A stretch of 64,000 nt of DNA from an uncultured Gemmatimonadota bacterium. GTDB taxonomy: Bacteria; Gemmatimonadota; Gemmatimonadetes; Gemmatimonadales; Gemmatimonadaceae. Numbering within the stretch: position 1 is the first letter of the stretch; every line of letters starts with the position of its first letter. The position numbers and the translations under genes were made by a program. Under the pieces are notes generated by a model that saw nothing but the letters and a program-made list of their open reading frames with translations, made no database searches and was not told where the DNA came from. Below, piece by piece: positions 42,545 through 51,656 of the stretch. The stretch lies in assembly GCA_902825965.1 (NCBI GenBank), contig CADEDA010000001.1, positions 242,428-306,427 of the forward strand, given 5' to 3'.

Positions 42545-43030
42545 CTACTTCTTCGCGATCGGGACCGTCCGCACGGCGGGTGGCGTCACCTCGACCTTCG
42601 GGACGCGGATCGTGAGGAGCCCGTTGGCGAACTCCGCGACGACCTTGTCATCCGCCACCGCCCGCGGGAACCGGAAGCTGCGCTCGAACGAGCCGAAGCT
42701 CCGCTCCCACAGGTGCCAGGTGCGGTCCTTCACGACGTCCTGGCGCTCCTCAGTCTTGCTGCCCTTCAACGTGAGCAGCCCGTCGGCCATCGCGACCTCG
42801 ACGTTCTCGGGCGAGATGCCCGGCAGCTCCGCGGTCAGCACGTACTCCGCGGGGGTCTCGCTCGCCTCGATCGCCGGCGACCAGGTCTCGCGGTTCAGGA
42901 AGCGGGTCTCGTCGAGCGACGGCAGGTGCAGGTCGATGCCGAACGGCTCCTCGAAGAAGCGTTGGAGCCGGTTGCGCAGCCGGTTGGCCTCACGGGTGAG
43001 CGGCGCGGCGGGGAGCTTGGTGGTGGACAT
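42545..43030 (-). CDS. Small heat-shock protein, Hsp20 family
   Basis: This 161-residue ATP-independent holdase has an alpha-crystallin domain from about 50 to 145: YVLTAELPGISPENVEVAMADGLLTLKG, and near the end VVAEFANGLLTIRVPK with the conserved GLL. A short C-terminal tail contains VPIAKK in place of the usual IXI motif. Ribosome site AGGAGAGG lies about 6 nt before the ATG, so this gene has a normal leader. I saw no CIRCE element upstream. Confidence 0.94.
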   Translation of the reverse strand: MSTTKLPAAPLTREANRLRNRLQRFFEEPFGIDLHLPSLDETRFLNRETWSPAIEASETPAEYVLTAELPGISPENVEVAMADGLLTLKGSKTEERQDVVKDRTWHLWERSFGSFERSFRFPRAVADDKVVAEFANGLLTIRVPKVEVTPPAVRTVPIAKK

Positions 43031-43243
43031 ATGCCTCTCCTGTTGGTGGCAGCCCCACAGTGCGAGATCCGCGGCCCGCGCGCAGTAGGGAGAGGGAGGA
43101 TTCGGCGTGCTGGGAGCGCCTCAGGCATCACCGTAGGGCGAGCGCGTAGGGCGACGGTGTAAGGGGTCGACGTAGGGGAGCGGTCGATGCATTCTTGTCG
43201 CACGCGAACCGTCGGTCCCGGCATCACACCTACCTGCCCCCCC

Positions 43244-44485
43244 ATGTCCTCCTCCCGTCTCGGCGTCGGCTTCATCGGATCCGGCTTCAACACCCGCTTC
43301 CACATCCAGGCGTGGCAGGGCGTCCGCGACGCCGACGTGCTCGGCGTCTGGAGCCCGAACGCCAAGAACGCCGCCAGCGCCGCGGGCCTCGCCCGCAGCC
43401 TCGATGTCGGCGCCGCCAAGGCCTACAAGTCCATCACGGAGATGGTCGCCGACCCGGCGATCGACGCCCTCTGGCTCTGCGGGCCCAACCAGGCCCGCAT
43501 CGAGAATGTCGAGGAGATCGTGGACGCCATCAAGCGCGGCAAGGGTACACTCAAGGGCATCGCCTGCGAGAAGCCGTTGGCCCGCAACGTGGCCGAGGCG
43601 AAGGAGGTCGCCAAGCTCGTGCGCAGCGTCGGGCTCAAGACCGGCTACCTCGAGAACCAGCTCTTCGCACCACACGTCGAAGCGGGCAAGAAGCTCATCT
43701 GGGCCCGCGGCGCCGCCACCACCGGCCGGCCGTACCTCGCCCGCGCCGCCGAGGAGCACTCGGGCCCGCACATGCCCTGGTTCTGGAACGGGGCACTCCA
43801 GGGCGGCGGCGTGCTCAACGACATGATGTGCCACTCCGCCCTCGTGGTGCGCCACCTGCTCACCGAGCCCGGGCAACCGCTCAGCTCGGTGAAGCCGGTG
43901 CGCATCACCGGACACATCGCCTCGCTCAAGTGGTCGCGGCCCGCCTACGCCAGGAAGCTGACCAAGATGATGGGCCCGTCGATCGACTACACCAAGAAGC
44001 CCAGCGAGGACTTCGCGAGCGTCATGATCGAGTTCGAGACCGCCGACGGGCACAAGGTGATCGGCGAGGCGACCACGAGCTGGAGTTTCGTCGGCGCCGG
44101 ACTCCGCCTCTCGGCCGAGTTGCTGGGCCCGGAGTACTCGATGAAGTGGAACTCGCTGGACTCGGGCCTCCAGCTGTTCTTCTCGCGCGAGGTGACCGGA
44201 CGGGCCGGCGAGGACCTGGTCGAGAAGCAGAACGCCGAGCAGGGCGTGATGCCGGTGGTGCCCGAGGAGTACCTCGCGTACGGCTACACGGGCGAGGATC
44301 GGCACTTCGTGCGCGTCTTCCTCGGCAAGGAGCAGCCCCTGCTGACCTTCGACGACGGCGTCGAGGTGGTGAAGATGCTCATGACCGCGTACCAGAGCGC
44401 GGAGAGCGGCCGCAGCGTGGCCTTCCCCGGCAAGGGACTCGACCGCTTCGTGCCGGCCGTCGCTAAGGGGTCGTGGACGCCCTGA
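43244..44485 (+). CDS. Gfo/Idh/MocA-family oxidoreductase
   Basis: This 413-residue NAD(P)-dependent dehydrogenase has a Rossmann domain with GVGFIGSGFNTRFH near the start, the conserved CEKPLARN motif (catalytic-site Lys) at about 109, and a C-terminal alpha/beta substrate domain. No signal peptide, so it is cytosolic. It would oxidise or reduce a sugar or cyclitol hydroxyl. It is convergent with the CutC gene, and their coding ends overlap by 23 bp. The neighbours support a role in keto-sugar metabolism. Confidence 0.9.
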   Translation: MSSSRLGVGFIGSGFNTRFHIQAWQGVRDADVLGVWSPNAKNAASAAGLARSLDVGAAKAYKSITEMVADPAIDALWLCGPNQARIENVEEIVDAIKRGKGTLKGIACEKPLARNVAEAKEVAKLVRSVGLKTGYLENQLFAPHVEAGKKLIWARGAATTGRPYLARAAEEHSGPHMPWFWNGALQGGGVLNDMMCHSALVVRHLLTEPGQPLSSVKPVRITGHIASLKWSRPAYARKLTKMMGPSIDYTKKPSEDFASVMIEFETADGHKVIGEATTSWSFVGAGLRLSAELLGPEYSMKWNSLDSGLQLFFSREVTGRAGEDLVEKQNAEQGVMPVVPEEYLAYGYTGEDRHFVRVFLGKEQPLLTFDDGVEVVKMLMTAYQSAESGRSVAFPGKGLDRFVPAVAKGSWTP

Positions 44486-45206
44486 CCAGCGCCGCGAACA
44501 CCTGAGGGTCCGACGCACGGGCGTGCACCTCCTGCACGCCCGTTTCGTCGAGGATGCGCCGCACGTTCCCGGCGCGCACACCCCCGCCCGCGAGGATCAC
44601 GATCCGCCCCGCGGCGCGCCGCACGTGGCGCGCGAGTGTGCCGGTGCCCTCGAGCGCCGTCGCGGCATGGCCCGACGTGAGCACCAGGTCGACCCCCAGC
44701 GCGATGAGCTGGTCGAGTGCGGCGTCCGCGTCGGGGGTGCGGTCGAACGCGCGGTGGCAGGCCACCCGCATCGGCCGCGCGAGGTCGACGAGCGTGCGCA
44801 TCCGTTCCACGTCGAGGGACCCGTCCGCGCGCAGGATGCCGCACACCACGCCCTCGGCGCCCGCCTCCCGCGCCATCAGCACGCCGTCGCGCATCTCCGC
44901 GAACTCGGCGTCGCTGTACCGGAAGTCGCCCTCGCGCGGACGGATCATCACGTGGATCGGCACCGCGATCGCGCGCGTGCCCTCGGCCGTCAACGCGGCA
45001 CGCACCGCGCCGATCAGCGCCCGCGAGGGCGTGAGCCCGCCCTCCCCCGGCCCGCAAAGTTCGAGACGACCGGCACCGCAATCCACTGCGGCACAGGCCG
45101 TCTCGAGTGTATCCACGTAGGCCTCGAGCAGCAGGGACGGCGGGTGGCGGGGGGACGGCGGCGGCGCGCCGTCGTCCGAGCGCCGCCCGCCGCCCGCACC
45201 ACTCAC
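44463..45206 (-). CDS. cutC: CutC-family protein
   Basis: This 247-residue TIM-barrel protein has LLEAYVDTLETACAAVDCGAGRLELCG, the PIHVMIRPREGDFRYSD motif, GVVCGILRADGSLD, RVACHRAFDRTPD and VLTSGHAATALEG of the CutC family. CutC was named for copper homeostasis, but a direct copper role is doubtful. Here it is the last gene of a sugar-type operon and may be an enzyme. The start GTG overlaps the Gfo/Idh stop (GTGA). A Pro/Asp-rich N-terminal extension of about 25 residues precedes the fold. Confidence 0.88.
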   Translation of the reverse strand: MSGAGGGRRSDDGAPPPSPRHPPSLLLEAYVDTLETACAAVDCGAGRLELCGPGEGGLTPSRALIGAVRAALTAEGTRAIAVPIHVMIRPREGDFRYSDAEFAEMRDGVLMAREAGAEGVVCGILRADGSLDVERMRTLVDLARPMRVACHRAFDRTPDADAALDQLIALGVDLVLTSGHAATALEGTGTLARHVRRAAGRIVILAGGGVRAGNVRRILDETGVQEVHARASDPQVFAALVRASTTP

Positions 45207-46546
45207 AGACTCCACCCCGCACGGTAGGTCGGCGTCACCCACTCCGCCGGTGGCGTGACGTTCTTGATCATGCCGGTGTTGGGATCCATCTCCAGCGTCT
45301 TGCCCATGCGCACCGCGAGGCAGCCGATGAGGATCATCTCCGTCATCGGGCCGGCGTAGCCCGCGAAGTCGCTGCCGGGCTGCGTGCCGTTCTTGCACGC
45401 GGCGATCCACTCCTTGTAGACGCCCTCCGTCCGTGGGTACTTCACGGGGAGCGGCGAGGCCTTCACCTGCTCCGCGAGCGTGTTGTCGAGCAGCCGCGGA
45501 TTCTCGGCGTACGTGCCGGCGAGGATCATGCCCTTGTCACCCACCCAGAGCTGTCCGCCCGTGGGGTCGTGCGGCCAGTTCTGCTCGTCCCCGAACTCCG
45601 CCGGGCGCGGCGGGAAGAGCGAGCCGTCGCGCCAGGTGAGGGTCACCGCCGGACGATTGCCGATCGCCGGGAACTCGTAGGTGATCCGTTCGGACGCCGG
45701 TGCCGTCTCGGTGAACAGCGCCGTGCTCTCGGGGATGATGCGCGCCGGGTACTTGAGCCCGAGCGTCCAGTACGCCGCGTCCATGATGTGACAGGCCATG
45801 TCGCCCATGGCGCCGGTGCCGAAGTCCCACCAGCCGCGCCAGTTGAACGGCGCATAGCGCGGGTGGTAGGGACGGTCCTCGGCGGGGCCGAGCCAGAGGT
45901 TCCAGTCGAGCGTCGGCGGGACGTTATGCGCGTCCGTGGGACGGTTGAGCGCCTGCGGCCAGATCGGTCGGTTGGTCCAGTAGTCGACCCGGCTCACCGT
46001 GCCGATGAGCCCCGCCTCCACCCACTCGCGGATGAGGCGGATGCCCTCGAGCGCGTGGCCCTGGTTGCCCATCTGCGTGGCCTGCCGGGGCCGCTTCGCC
46101 GCCTCGGCCTTGAGCGCCCGCACCTCGCCGATCGTGCGGGCGAGCGGCTTCTGGCAGTACACGTGTTTGCCCATCTTGAGTGCGAGCATCGCCGCCGCCG
46201 CATGCGAGTGGTCCGGCGTGGAGACCGTCACCGCGTCGATGTTGTTGCGCTCCTTCTCGAGCATCTCGCGGTAGTCCTTGTAGCGCCGCGCCTTGGGATT
46301 CGCACGGAAGGAGCCCTCCGCCGCCTTCCAGTCCACGTCGGCCATCGCGACGATCTCCTCGTGCGCGACGCCGCGGACGTCGGTCGCGCCCATGCCGCCG
46401 ACGCCGATGCAGGCGATGCGGAGCTTCTGCGACGGCTGCGCGGCCCCTCCGTCGAAGGCCTGCAACGGACGCGGCATCGCCGCGAGCGCACCGGCCGCCG
46501 CGAGCCCGCCGACGAAGGTGCGACGATCGAATTCCTTGCGGGACAT
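45203..46546 (-). CDS. Tat-exported Gfo/Idh/MocA-family oxidoreductase
   Basis: This 447-residue protein starts with a twin-arginine signal (EFDRRTFVGGLAAAGALAAM), then a Rossmann domain (LRIACIGVGGMGATDVRG) and the catalytic-region motif YCQKPLARTIGEVRALK. The C-terminal half has NWRGWWDFGTGAMGDMACH, characteristic of exported dehydrogenases such as those making 3-keto-glycosides. Tat export fits a folded, cofactor-bearing enzyme. Ribosome site GAGGAG is present. It follows the permease by 9 bp and overlaps cutC. Confidence 0.92.
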   Translation of the reverse strand: MSRKEFDRRTFVGGLAAAGALAAMPRPLQAFDGGAAQPSQKLRIACIGVGGMGATDVRGVAHEEIVAMADVDWKAAEGSFRANPKARRYKDYREMLEKERNNIDAVTVSTPDHSHAAAAMLALKMGKHVYCQKPLARTIGEVRALKAEAAKRPRQATQMGNQGHALEGIRLIREWVEAGLIGTVSRVDYWTNRPIWPQALNRPTDAHNVPPTLDWNLWLGPAEDRPYHPRYAPFNWRGWWDFGTGAMGDMACHIMDAAYWTLGLKYPARIIPESTALFTETAPASERITYEFPAIGNRPAVTLTWRDGSLFPPRPAEFGDEQNWPHDPTGGQLWVGDKGMILAGTYAENPRLLDNTLAEQVKASPLPVKYPRTEGVYKEWIAACKNGTQPGSDFAGYAGPMTEMILIGCLAVRMGKTLEMDPNTGMIKNVTPPAEWVTPTYRAGWSL

Positions 46547-46555
46547 GCGGTCTCC

Positions 46556-47764
46556 TCAGCGAGCGGGGGTGGGGGCCTTCGGGTCGGTCTTGAACGTGAG
46601 CAGGAACAGGAACAGCACCGCGAGCGCGCCATAGGCCGGGATCGGCCAGATCGCGGCCCAGTCATGCGTGACGGCGCCTTGCGCGCCGCTCGTCGCATAG
46701 CGGTCCACCACCCAGCCCGACGCGAAGGCGCCGATGAAGTAGCCGAGCCCGTTGGTGACGAGATTGACGAACCCCTGGGCGGCGGCGCGCACCTTCTCGC
46801 CGGCCACCTGGTCGGTGTAGATCTGGCCGCTGACGAAGAAGAAGTCGTAGCACACCCCGTGCAGCAGGATGCCGGCCCAGATCAGCGCCATGCCCGCACC
46901 CGCGTCGCCGTTGGCGAACGCGAGGTAGCGCAGTGCCCAGGCGAGCATGCCGCCCAGCATGATCCACTTGATGCCGAAGCGCGCGAGCAGCACCGGCAGC
47001 GCGAGCATGAACAACACCTCACTCACCTGCCCGAACGTCTGGATGAACGCCGGCTCCGCGACGCCGATCTCGTTGAGGTAGAGGTTGGTGAACGAGTAGT
47101 AGAACTGCAGCGGGATGCAGAGCAGGAACGAGCCGAGCACGAAGACGGCGAACCCCGGCTTGCCGAGCAGCGAGAGCGCATCGAGTCCGAGCACGTCGCG
47201 CAGCGAGACCGGCTTGCCCGCCGCCTTGGGCGGGGTCGGCGGCAGCATGAAGCAGAAGAGCCCGAGCACCAGGGACGCGCCGGCCGCCAGCTGCATCGGC
47301 AGGGCCAGCGCCTCCGCCTTCAGCACCTTGCCCACGATCACGCCGGCCACGATCCAGCCGATGGTGCCGAGCACCCGGATGAGCGGGAACTCCTTCGCCG
47401 GGTCCTGGATGTGGTGGAACGAGATGGATGTCGTGAGCGACAGCGTCGGCATGTAGCAGAGCGCGTAGCCGATCAGCATCGGATAGAAGCGGCTGAAATC
47501 GGTCTGCAGCGAGACGAGGTACAACAGCGCCCCGCCCACCAGGTGGAGCAGGGCCAGCAGCTTCTCGGTGTTGAAGAACCGGTCCGCGACCATCCCGATG
47601 AAGAACGGCGACACGATCGCCGCGATCGCGGTCGCGCCGTACGCCGCACCGATCTGCGCACCCGTGAACTGCAGCGTCTGCCCGAGGTAGGTGCCCATGG
47701 TGACGAACCAGGCACCCCAGACGAAGAACTGCAGGAACATCATCACCGCGAGGCGTGCCTTCAT
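46556..47764 (-). CDS. MFS permease, nucleoside:H+ symporter (NupG)-like
   Basis: This 402-residue permease has 12 transmembrane segments. The N-terminus ([28 protein letters not shown]), [22 protein letters not shown] and the helix 10-11 block [33 protein letters not shown] match NupG-type permeases. Many such genes in sugar clusters probably carry keto-sugars rather than nucleosides. The ATG overlaps the DUF1080 stop (ATGA). Third-party substrate evidence is absent; the operon suggests uptake of the product made by the two exported enzymes. Confidence 0.88.
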   Translation of the reverse strand: MKARLAVMMFLQFFVWGAWFVTMGTYLGQTLQFTGAQIGAAYGATAIAAIVSPFFIGMVADRFFNTEKLLALLHLVGGALLYLVSLQTDFSRFYPMLIGYALCYMPTLSLTTSISFHHIQDPAKEFPLIRVLGTIGWIVAGVIVGKVLKAEALALPMQLAAGASLVLGLFCFMLPPTPPKAAGKPVSLRDVLGLDALSLLGKPGFAVFVLGSFLLCIPLQFYYSFTNLYLNEIGVAEPAFIQTFGQVSEVLFMLALPVLLARFGIKWIMLGGMLAWALRYLAFANGDAGAGMALIWAGILLHGVCYDFFFVSGQIYTDQVAGEKVRAAAQGFVNLVTNGLGYFIGAFASGWVVDRYATSGAQGAVTHDWAAIWPIPAYGALAVLFLFLLTFKTDPKAPTPAR

Positions 47765-48480
47765 TTGGTCAGCTCGCGGATGCGGATGTTGCGGAACGCG
47801 ATCACGTCGCCGTGCTCCTGCAGCCCGATGTGCCCGCGCTTGGCCAGGCCGTAGCTCGGCCACTGGTTGAACTTCGTCTTGGCGACCTTGGCGGTCCATT
47901 CAGGCGTCCAGAGCCGGTACTCGAGCAGCTTCACGTCGTTGAGCCAGTGCTCCACATGCGGGCCCACCGCGACGATGCGCGCCTTGTTCCACTCCCCCAC
48001 GGGCCGGGTGACGTCGCGGACCGGTGCATCGAGCGCGTAGTTGGCGCCGGCGGACGTGAGGGTGTTCTTGCCGTCGTTGTGCACCGCGTTGTCGAGGATC
48101 TGCATCTCGGGTGCGTTCTCGTAGATCACCTTCGTCCCTTCGGTGGCGCGGTAGAAGATCCCGCTGTTGCCGCCGCGGCGGATCTGCCACTCCAGCTCGA
48201 GCTCGAAGTCCGCGTACTGCGCCCGCGTGATGATGTCGCCGCCGAACCGGGTGCGCGTCAGCACCCCCGTGGTCGGATCGAACTGCCACGCCGAGGGCAT
48301 CGAGTCGACCCCGTAGCCGCGCCACGCCTTGGTGGATCCGTCGAGCAGGTTCACCCAAGGCCCGGCCTTGGCCCCGGCGACGGTCTCGGGCTTCGACACT
48401 TGCGCCGTGGCGCAGGCGGAGACGGCGGTGATCAACAGGGCGGCGGCCGTCAGCCGCGCGCCGATTCTCAGCGGGTCCAT
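47761..48480 (-). CDS. DUF1080 (3-keto-disaccharide hydrolase-like) lipoprotein
   Basis: This 239-residue protein has a lipoprotein signal (LLITAVSAC, Cys23) and a concanavalin-like DUF1080 domain: [46 protein letters not shown], and [24 protein letters not shown]1080 proteins have been linked to cleavage of 3-keto-glycosides or hydration of derived glycals. It is the first gene of a four-gene operon with a permease, a Tat-exported dehydrogenase and CutC. Ribosome site GAGGA is visible. Confidence 0.9.
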   Translation of the reverse strand: MDPLRIGARLTAAALLITAVSACATAQVSKPETVAGAKAGPWVNLLDGSTKAWRGYGVDSMPSAWQFDPTTGVLTRTRFGGDIITRAQYADFELELEWQIRRGGNSGIFYRATEGTKVIYENAPEMQILDNAVHNDGKNTLTSAGANYALDAPVRDVTRPVGEWNKARIVAVGPHVEHWLNDVKLLEYRLWTPEWTAKVAKTKFNQWPSYGLAKRGHIGLQEHGDVIAFRNIRIRELTK

Positions 48481-48523
48481 CGCGTCCTCGGAACGTCAGG
48501 GGGAGGTGGGTCGGAGCGGCGGG

Positions 48524-48540
48524 AACGTACCGTTTTCGGT
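48524..48540 (-). promoter_or_regulatory. DUF1080 operon promoter with palindrome
   Basis: On the minus strand TACGTT (48529-48524) is a -10 candidate giving a leader of about 35 nt. Directly upstream and touching it is the palindrome accgttttcggt (48529-48540), a possible operator for a sugar-responsive repressor. Another 8-bp inverted repeat, gcagcgcg/cgcgctgc, lies at 48541-48568. The region is shared with the divergent DUF4136 gene. Confidence 0.35.
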
Positions 48541-48681
48541 GCAGCGCGGGAAGTCGCGCACGCGCTGCGGATTACCCCCGGCGCAGGTGCGGAGTCTCCT
48601 CACCGCGCGTGCAGCTCTCGCCGACTGCGCAGGCGCCGCCGGCACCCTAGGGTTCAAGCAGTTCCCTCCCGAGAGGACCCC

Positions 48682-49236
48682 ATGACCCGCCCGCGCGTCG
48701 CCCTCGCCGCCCTCGCCCTCCTGGCCGCGGCCTGCGGTCCCAGCATCCAGTACCACCGCGCGCCCGATGTGCGGCTGCCCGTCGGAGCGACCTGGGCGTG
48801 GGGCGCACCCGACCACGACGGCCTCTCGCTCCGCGACGGGGCCCTGGTCCCTGCCGACAGCGTCAGCCGCATGATCTCGGACGCCATCGCGCGCGAGCTC
48901 ACGGCCAAGGGGTTCCGCCGCGTCGACGCCGCCCCGCAGTTCGTCGTGCACTTCCACGTGGGGCAGCGTCAGGTCGCCGACACGGTGCCGCCGCGCAACG
49001 CGCCCGACGGCGTGCGCATGCCCGGACGCTGGGGCGGCTATGGTGATCCCGAGGACATCGCCACACGCACCTTCACGTGGGAGGAGGGCATGCTGATCAT
49101 CGATGCCCTCACACCGGACGGGCGCATCGTGGCCTGGCGTGGCGTGATCGCCGGCGAGGTGCCGCCCGAGGCCGCACGGGCGCCCGACAAGGCGATCGGC
49201 GAGGCCGTACGATTGCTGCTGCGCGGCTTCCCCTGA
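48682..49236 (+). CDS. DUF4136-type lipoprotein
   Basis: This 184-residue protein has a lipobox (LALLAAACG, Cys18) and a single compact domain resembling DUF4136: GATWAWGAPDHDG, ISDAIARELTAKGFRRVDAAPQFVVHFHVG and EEGMLIIDALTPDGRIVAWRGVIAGEV. Members are predicted periplasmic lipoproteins of unknown function. Ribosome site GAGAGGA is 5 nt before the ATG, and TAGGGT at 48648-48653 is a candidate -10. Confidence 0.82.
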   Translation: MTRPRVALAALALLAAACGPSIQYHRAPDVRLPVGATWAWGAPDHDGLSLRDGALVPADSVSRMISDAIARELTAKGFRRVDAAPQFVVHFHVGQRQVADTVPPRNAPDGVRMPGRWGGYGDPEDIATRTFTWEEGMLIIDALTPDGRIVAWRGVIAGEVPPEAARAPDKAIGEAVRLLLRGFP

Positions 49237-49321
49237 GGCACCGGACTGGGCATCTTCACCGCGCCCGACGCCTGTTGCGTCCGGCGCGGCGCCGTCGTGG
49301 CACCGCGCGCGCCCCCCATCC

Positions 49322-51622
49322 GTGCACCACGTGTCGCGTCCATCGCCCGCCTTCCCCCTCGCCGCGGCCTTCGCCGCTTCCCTCTCGGCGGCCAGCGTCG
49401 CGGCCAGCCTCGTAGCCAGCCTCGTAGCCAGCCTCGTCCTCGTCCCCGCGGTCGAGGCACAGATGGCCCCGCTCGCCGGCGCCGCCCGCCGCGGCACCGC
49501 GACGGTCGTGTCCACGCCGCCGCGCATCGACGGCCGGCTCGACGACGCCGCCTGGCGCGACGCGGCGCGCTACGCCGACTTCGTGCAGCGCGAACCGGTG
49601 GAGGGCACGCCCGTCTCCGAGCGCACCGAGGTCCGCATCGTCACCGACGGCGAGGCGCTCTACGTGGCGGCCTGGCTGCTCGACCGCGAGCCGCAGCTCA
49701 TCGTGCCGAGCGAGAAGATCCGCGACGTCACGCTGACCAACAGCGACTACTTCGCCTTCATCCTCGATACCTACCATGACCGGCAGAACGGCTTCCTGTT
49801 CGCCACCACGCCGTCGGGCATCGAGCATGACGCGCAGATCATCCGCGAGGGCGAAGGCGGCGGCGTGTTCGCCGGCGGCCAGAACCGCGCGCAGGCCGGG
49901 GCCCTCGGCGGCGTGAACGTGAACTGGGATGCGAGCTGGACCGTCGCGACGACACAGGACTCGCTCGGCTGGTACGCGGAGTTCCGCATCCCCTTCTCGA
50001 CCATCCGCTACGGCGCCGGGGCGGTCCAGACCTGGGGCCTCAACATCATGCGCGGCATCCGGCGCCGGAACGAGGAAGCGCTCTGGTCGCGCGTCTCGCG
50101 GCAGTTCAGCATCAACCGCCTCTCGCAGGCCGGCACGCTCGAGGACCTCCGCGTCCCGTCGCAACGCATCGCGACGATCACGCCGTATGCCCTCGGCAAC
50201 ACCTCGCGCACCTTCGCCACGCAGACCGCGTTCCGCGGCATCGGCGAGGCCGGTGCCGACGCCAAGCTCGGCATCACGCCCAGCCTCACCCTCGACCTCA
50301 CGTACAACACCGACTTCGCGCAGGTCGAGGTCGATGAGCAGCGCACCAACCTCACGCGCTTCCCCATCTTCTTCCCCGAGAAGCGGCCTTTCTTCCTCGA
50401 GAACGCCGGCGTCTTCTCGGCCGGCACGCCGCAGGCCGTCGACCTGTTCTTCACGCGACGCATCGGCATCGACTCCGTCGGGCAACCCGTCCCCATCCTG
50501 GGCGGCGGCCGCCTCACCGGCCGCATCGGTGGCCTGACCGTCGGCGCGCTGCAGATGGTCACCGACGACGTCAACGGCGTGCGTGGCAACTCGTACACCG
50601 TCGCGCGCGCCCTGCGCGAGGTCTCCGCACGCTCGCGCGTGGGCCTCATCGCAGCCCAGCGCCAGCGCCTCGGCGACGCTGACGACCGCAACCGCGTGTT
50701 CGGCGCCGATGCGCGCGTGGGCATCGGCCAGGCCTGGACCGCGGACGCCTGGGCCGCCACGACCGAGACACCGGGTCGGAGCGACGACGAGACCGCGTTC
50801 AGCGGGCGCCTCGCCTACGTCACCCGCGACTGGAGCCACTCGGCGCGCGTGCTCAAGGTGGGCGACGGTTTCAACCCGGAGCTCGGCTTCATGAGCCGAC
50901 CCGCCGGGTATCGCTTCGACGAACTCATGCTCATGCGCCTGGTGCGCAGCAGCCGCTGGTCCAAGGTGCGGCAGTGGAATCCACATCTCTCGCTCCGCCG
51001 CTACGTCGGCACCGACGGGTTCCTCCAGTCCTCGCACATCCACGTGGACCTGACGGAGGTCGAGTTCAACGACGCCGGACGGTTCGGGCCGGAGCTGAAC
51101 CTGTACTCCGAGGGCCTGCAGGCGCCGTTCACCATCGCACCCGGCGTGGTCCTCCAGCCGGGCCAATACGAATGGGCGCAGTACGGCCTCGACTGGTCCT
51201 CCAATCCGAGTGCGCCGCTCTCGTTCCTGAGCCGCGTGGACGTCGGCCCCTTCTACTCCGGCTCACGCGCGGGCGGCAACGTCACCGTCACCGCGCGGCG
51301 CGGCAGCTCGGCCTCGGGGTCCCTGCTCTTCGATTACCAGGACGTGGACCTGCCCGAGGGCGACTTCGTGCGGAAGCTGATCGGCGTGAAGTTGGCGTAC
51401 TTCTTCACGCCGCGCGTGTTCATCCAGTCGCTGACGCAGTACAACAACCAGGGTGAGGTCTTCACGGCCAACGTGCGTTTCGCCTGGCTGAACACCGCCG
51501 GCACCGGGCTCTTCGTGGTGTTCAACGACGGGGAGCAGGCCGACAGCTTCACTCGCTGGCGGCTGCCGATCGCGCGGTCACTGACGGTGAAGTACTCGTA
51601 CCAGCTGGGGCGCGCGGGCTGA
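49322..51622 (+). CDS. DUF5916-family outer-membrane protein with CBM9-like N-terminus
   Basis: This 766-residue exported protein has a signal peptide containing a repeated ASLV segment. A carbohydrate-binding-9-like domain follows (PRIDGRLDDAAWRDAARYADFVQ, TEVRIVTDGEALYVAAWLLD) at about 55-220. The C-terminal 520 residues look like an outer-membrane beta barrel with FFPEKRPFFLENAGVF, a strong DUF5916 marker. The function of DUF5916 is not established; glycan binding or uptake is plausible. The start is GTG (49322 or 49331). Confidence 0.88.
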   Translation: MHHVSRPSPAFPLAAAFAASLSAASVAASLVASLVASLVLVPAVEAQMAPLAGAARRGTATVVSTPPRIDGRLDDAAWRDAARYADFVQREPVEGTPVSERTEVRIVTDGEALYVAAWLLDREPQLIVPSEKIRDVTLTNSDYFAFILDTYHDRQNGFLFATTPSGIEHDAQIIREGEGGGVFAGGQNRAQAGALGGVNVNWDASWTVATTQDSLGWYAEFRIPFSTIRYGAGAVQTWGLNIMRGIRRRNEEALWSRVSRQFSINRLSQAGTLEDLRVPSQRIATITPYALGNTSRTFATQTAFRGIGEAGADAKLGITPSLTLDLTYNTDFAQVEVDEQRTNLTRFPIFFPEKRPFFLENAGVFSAGTPQAVDLFFTRRIGIDSVGQPVPILGGGRLTGRIGGLTVGALQMVTDDVNGVRGNSYTVARALREVSARSRVGLIAAQRQRLGDADDRNRVFGADARVGIGQAWTADAWAATTETPGRSDDETAFSGRLAYVTRDWSHSARVLKVGDGFNPELGFMSRPAGYRFDELMLMRLVRSSRWSKVRQWNPHLSLRRYVGTDGFLQSSHIHVDLTEVEFNDAGRFGPELNLYSEGLQAPFTIAPGVVLQPGQYEWAQYGLDWSSNPSAPLSFLSRVDVGPFYSGSRAGGNVTVTARRGSSASGSLLFDYQDVDLPEGDFVRKLIGVKLAYFFTPRVFIQSLTQYNNQGEVFTANVRFAWLNTAGTGLFVVFNDGEQADSFTRWRLPIARSLTVKYSYQLGRAG
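49403..49438 (+). repeat. Three 12-bp repeats in the DUF5916 signal peptide
   Basis: The unit gccagcctcgta occurs three times (last copy ends gtc), coding ASLV-ASLV-ASLV. Copy-number change would lengthen or shorten the hydrophobic core of the signal peptide in frame. Confidence 0.8.
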
Positions 51623-51656
51623 CGCACCGGCCCACGCACGGGCTCACGCCCGCGCG

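Noticed and set aside
43031-43243. CIRCE or heat-shock promoter for the Hsp20 gene
   Set aside because: No TTAGCACTC-N9-GAGTGCTAA repeat and no convincing heat-shock sigma element in the gap.
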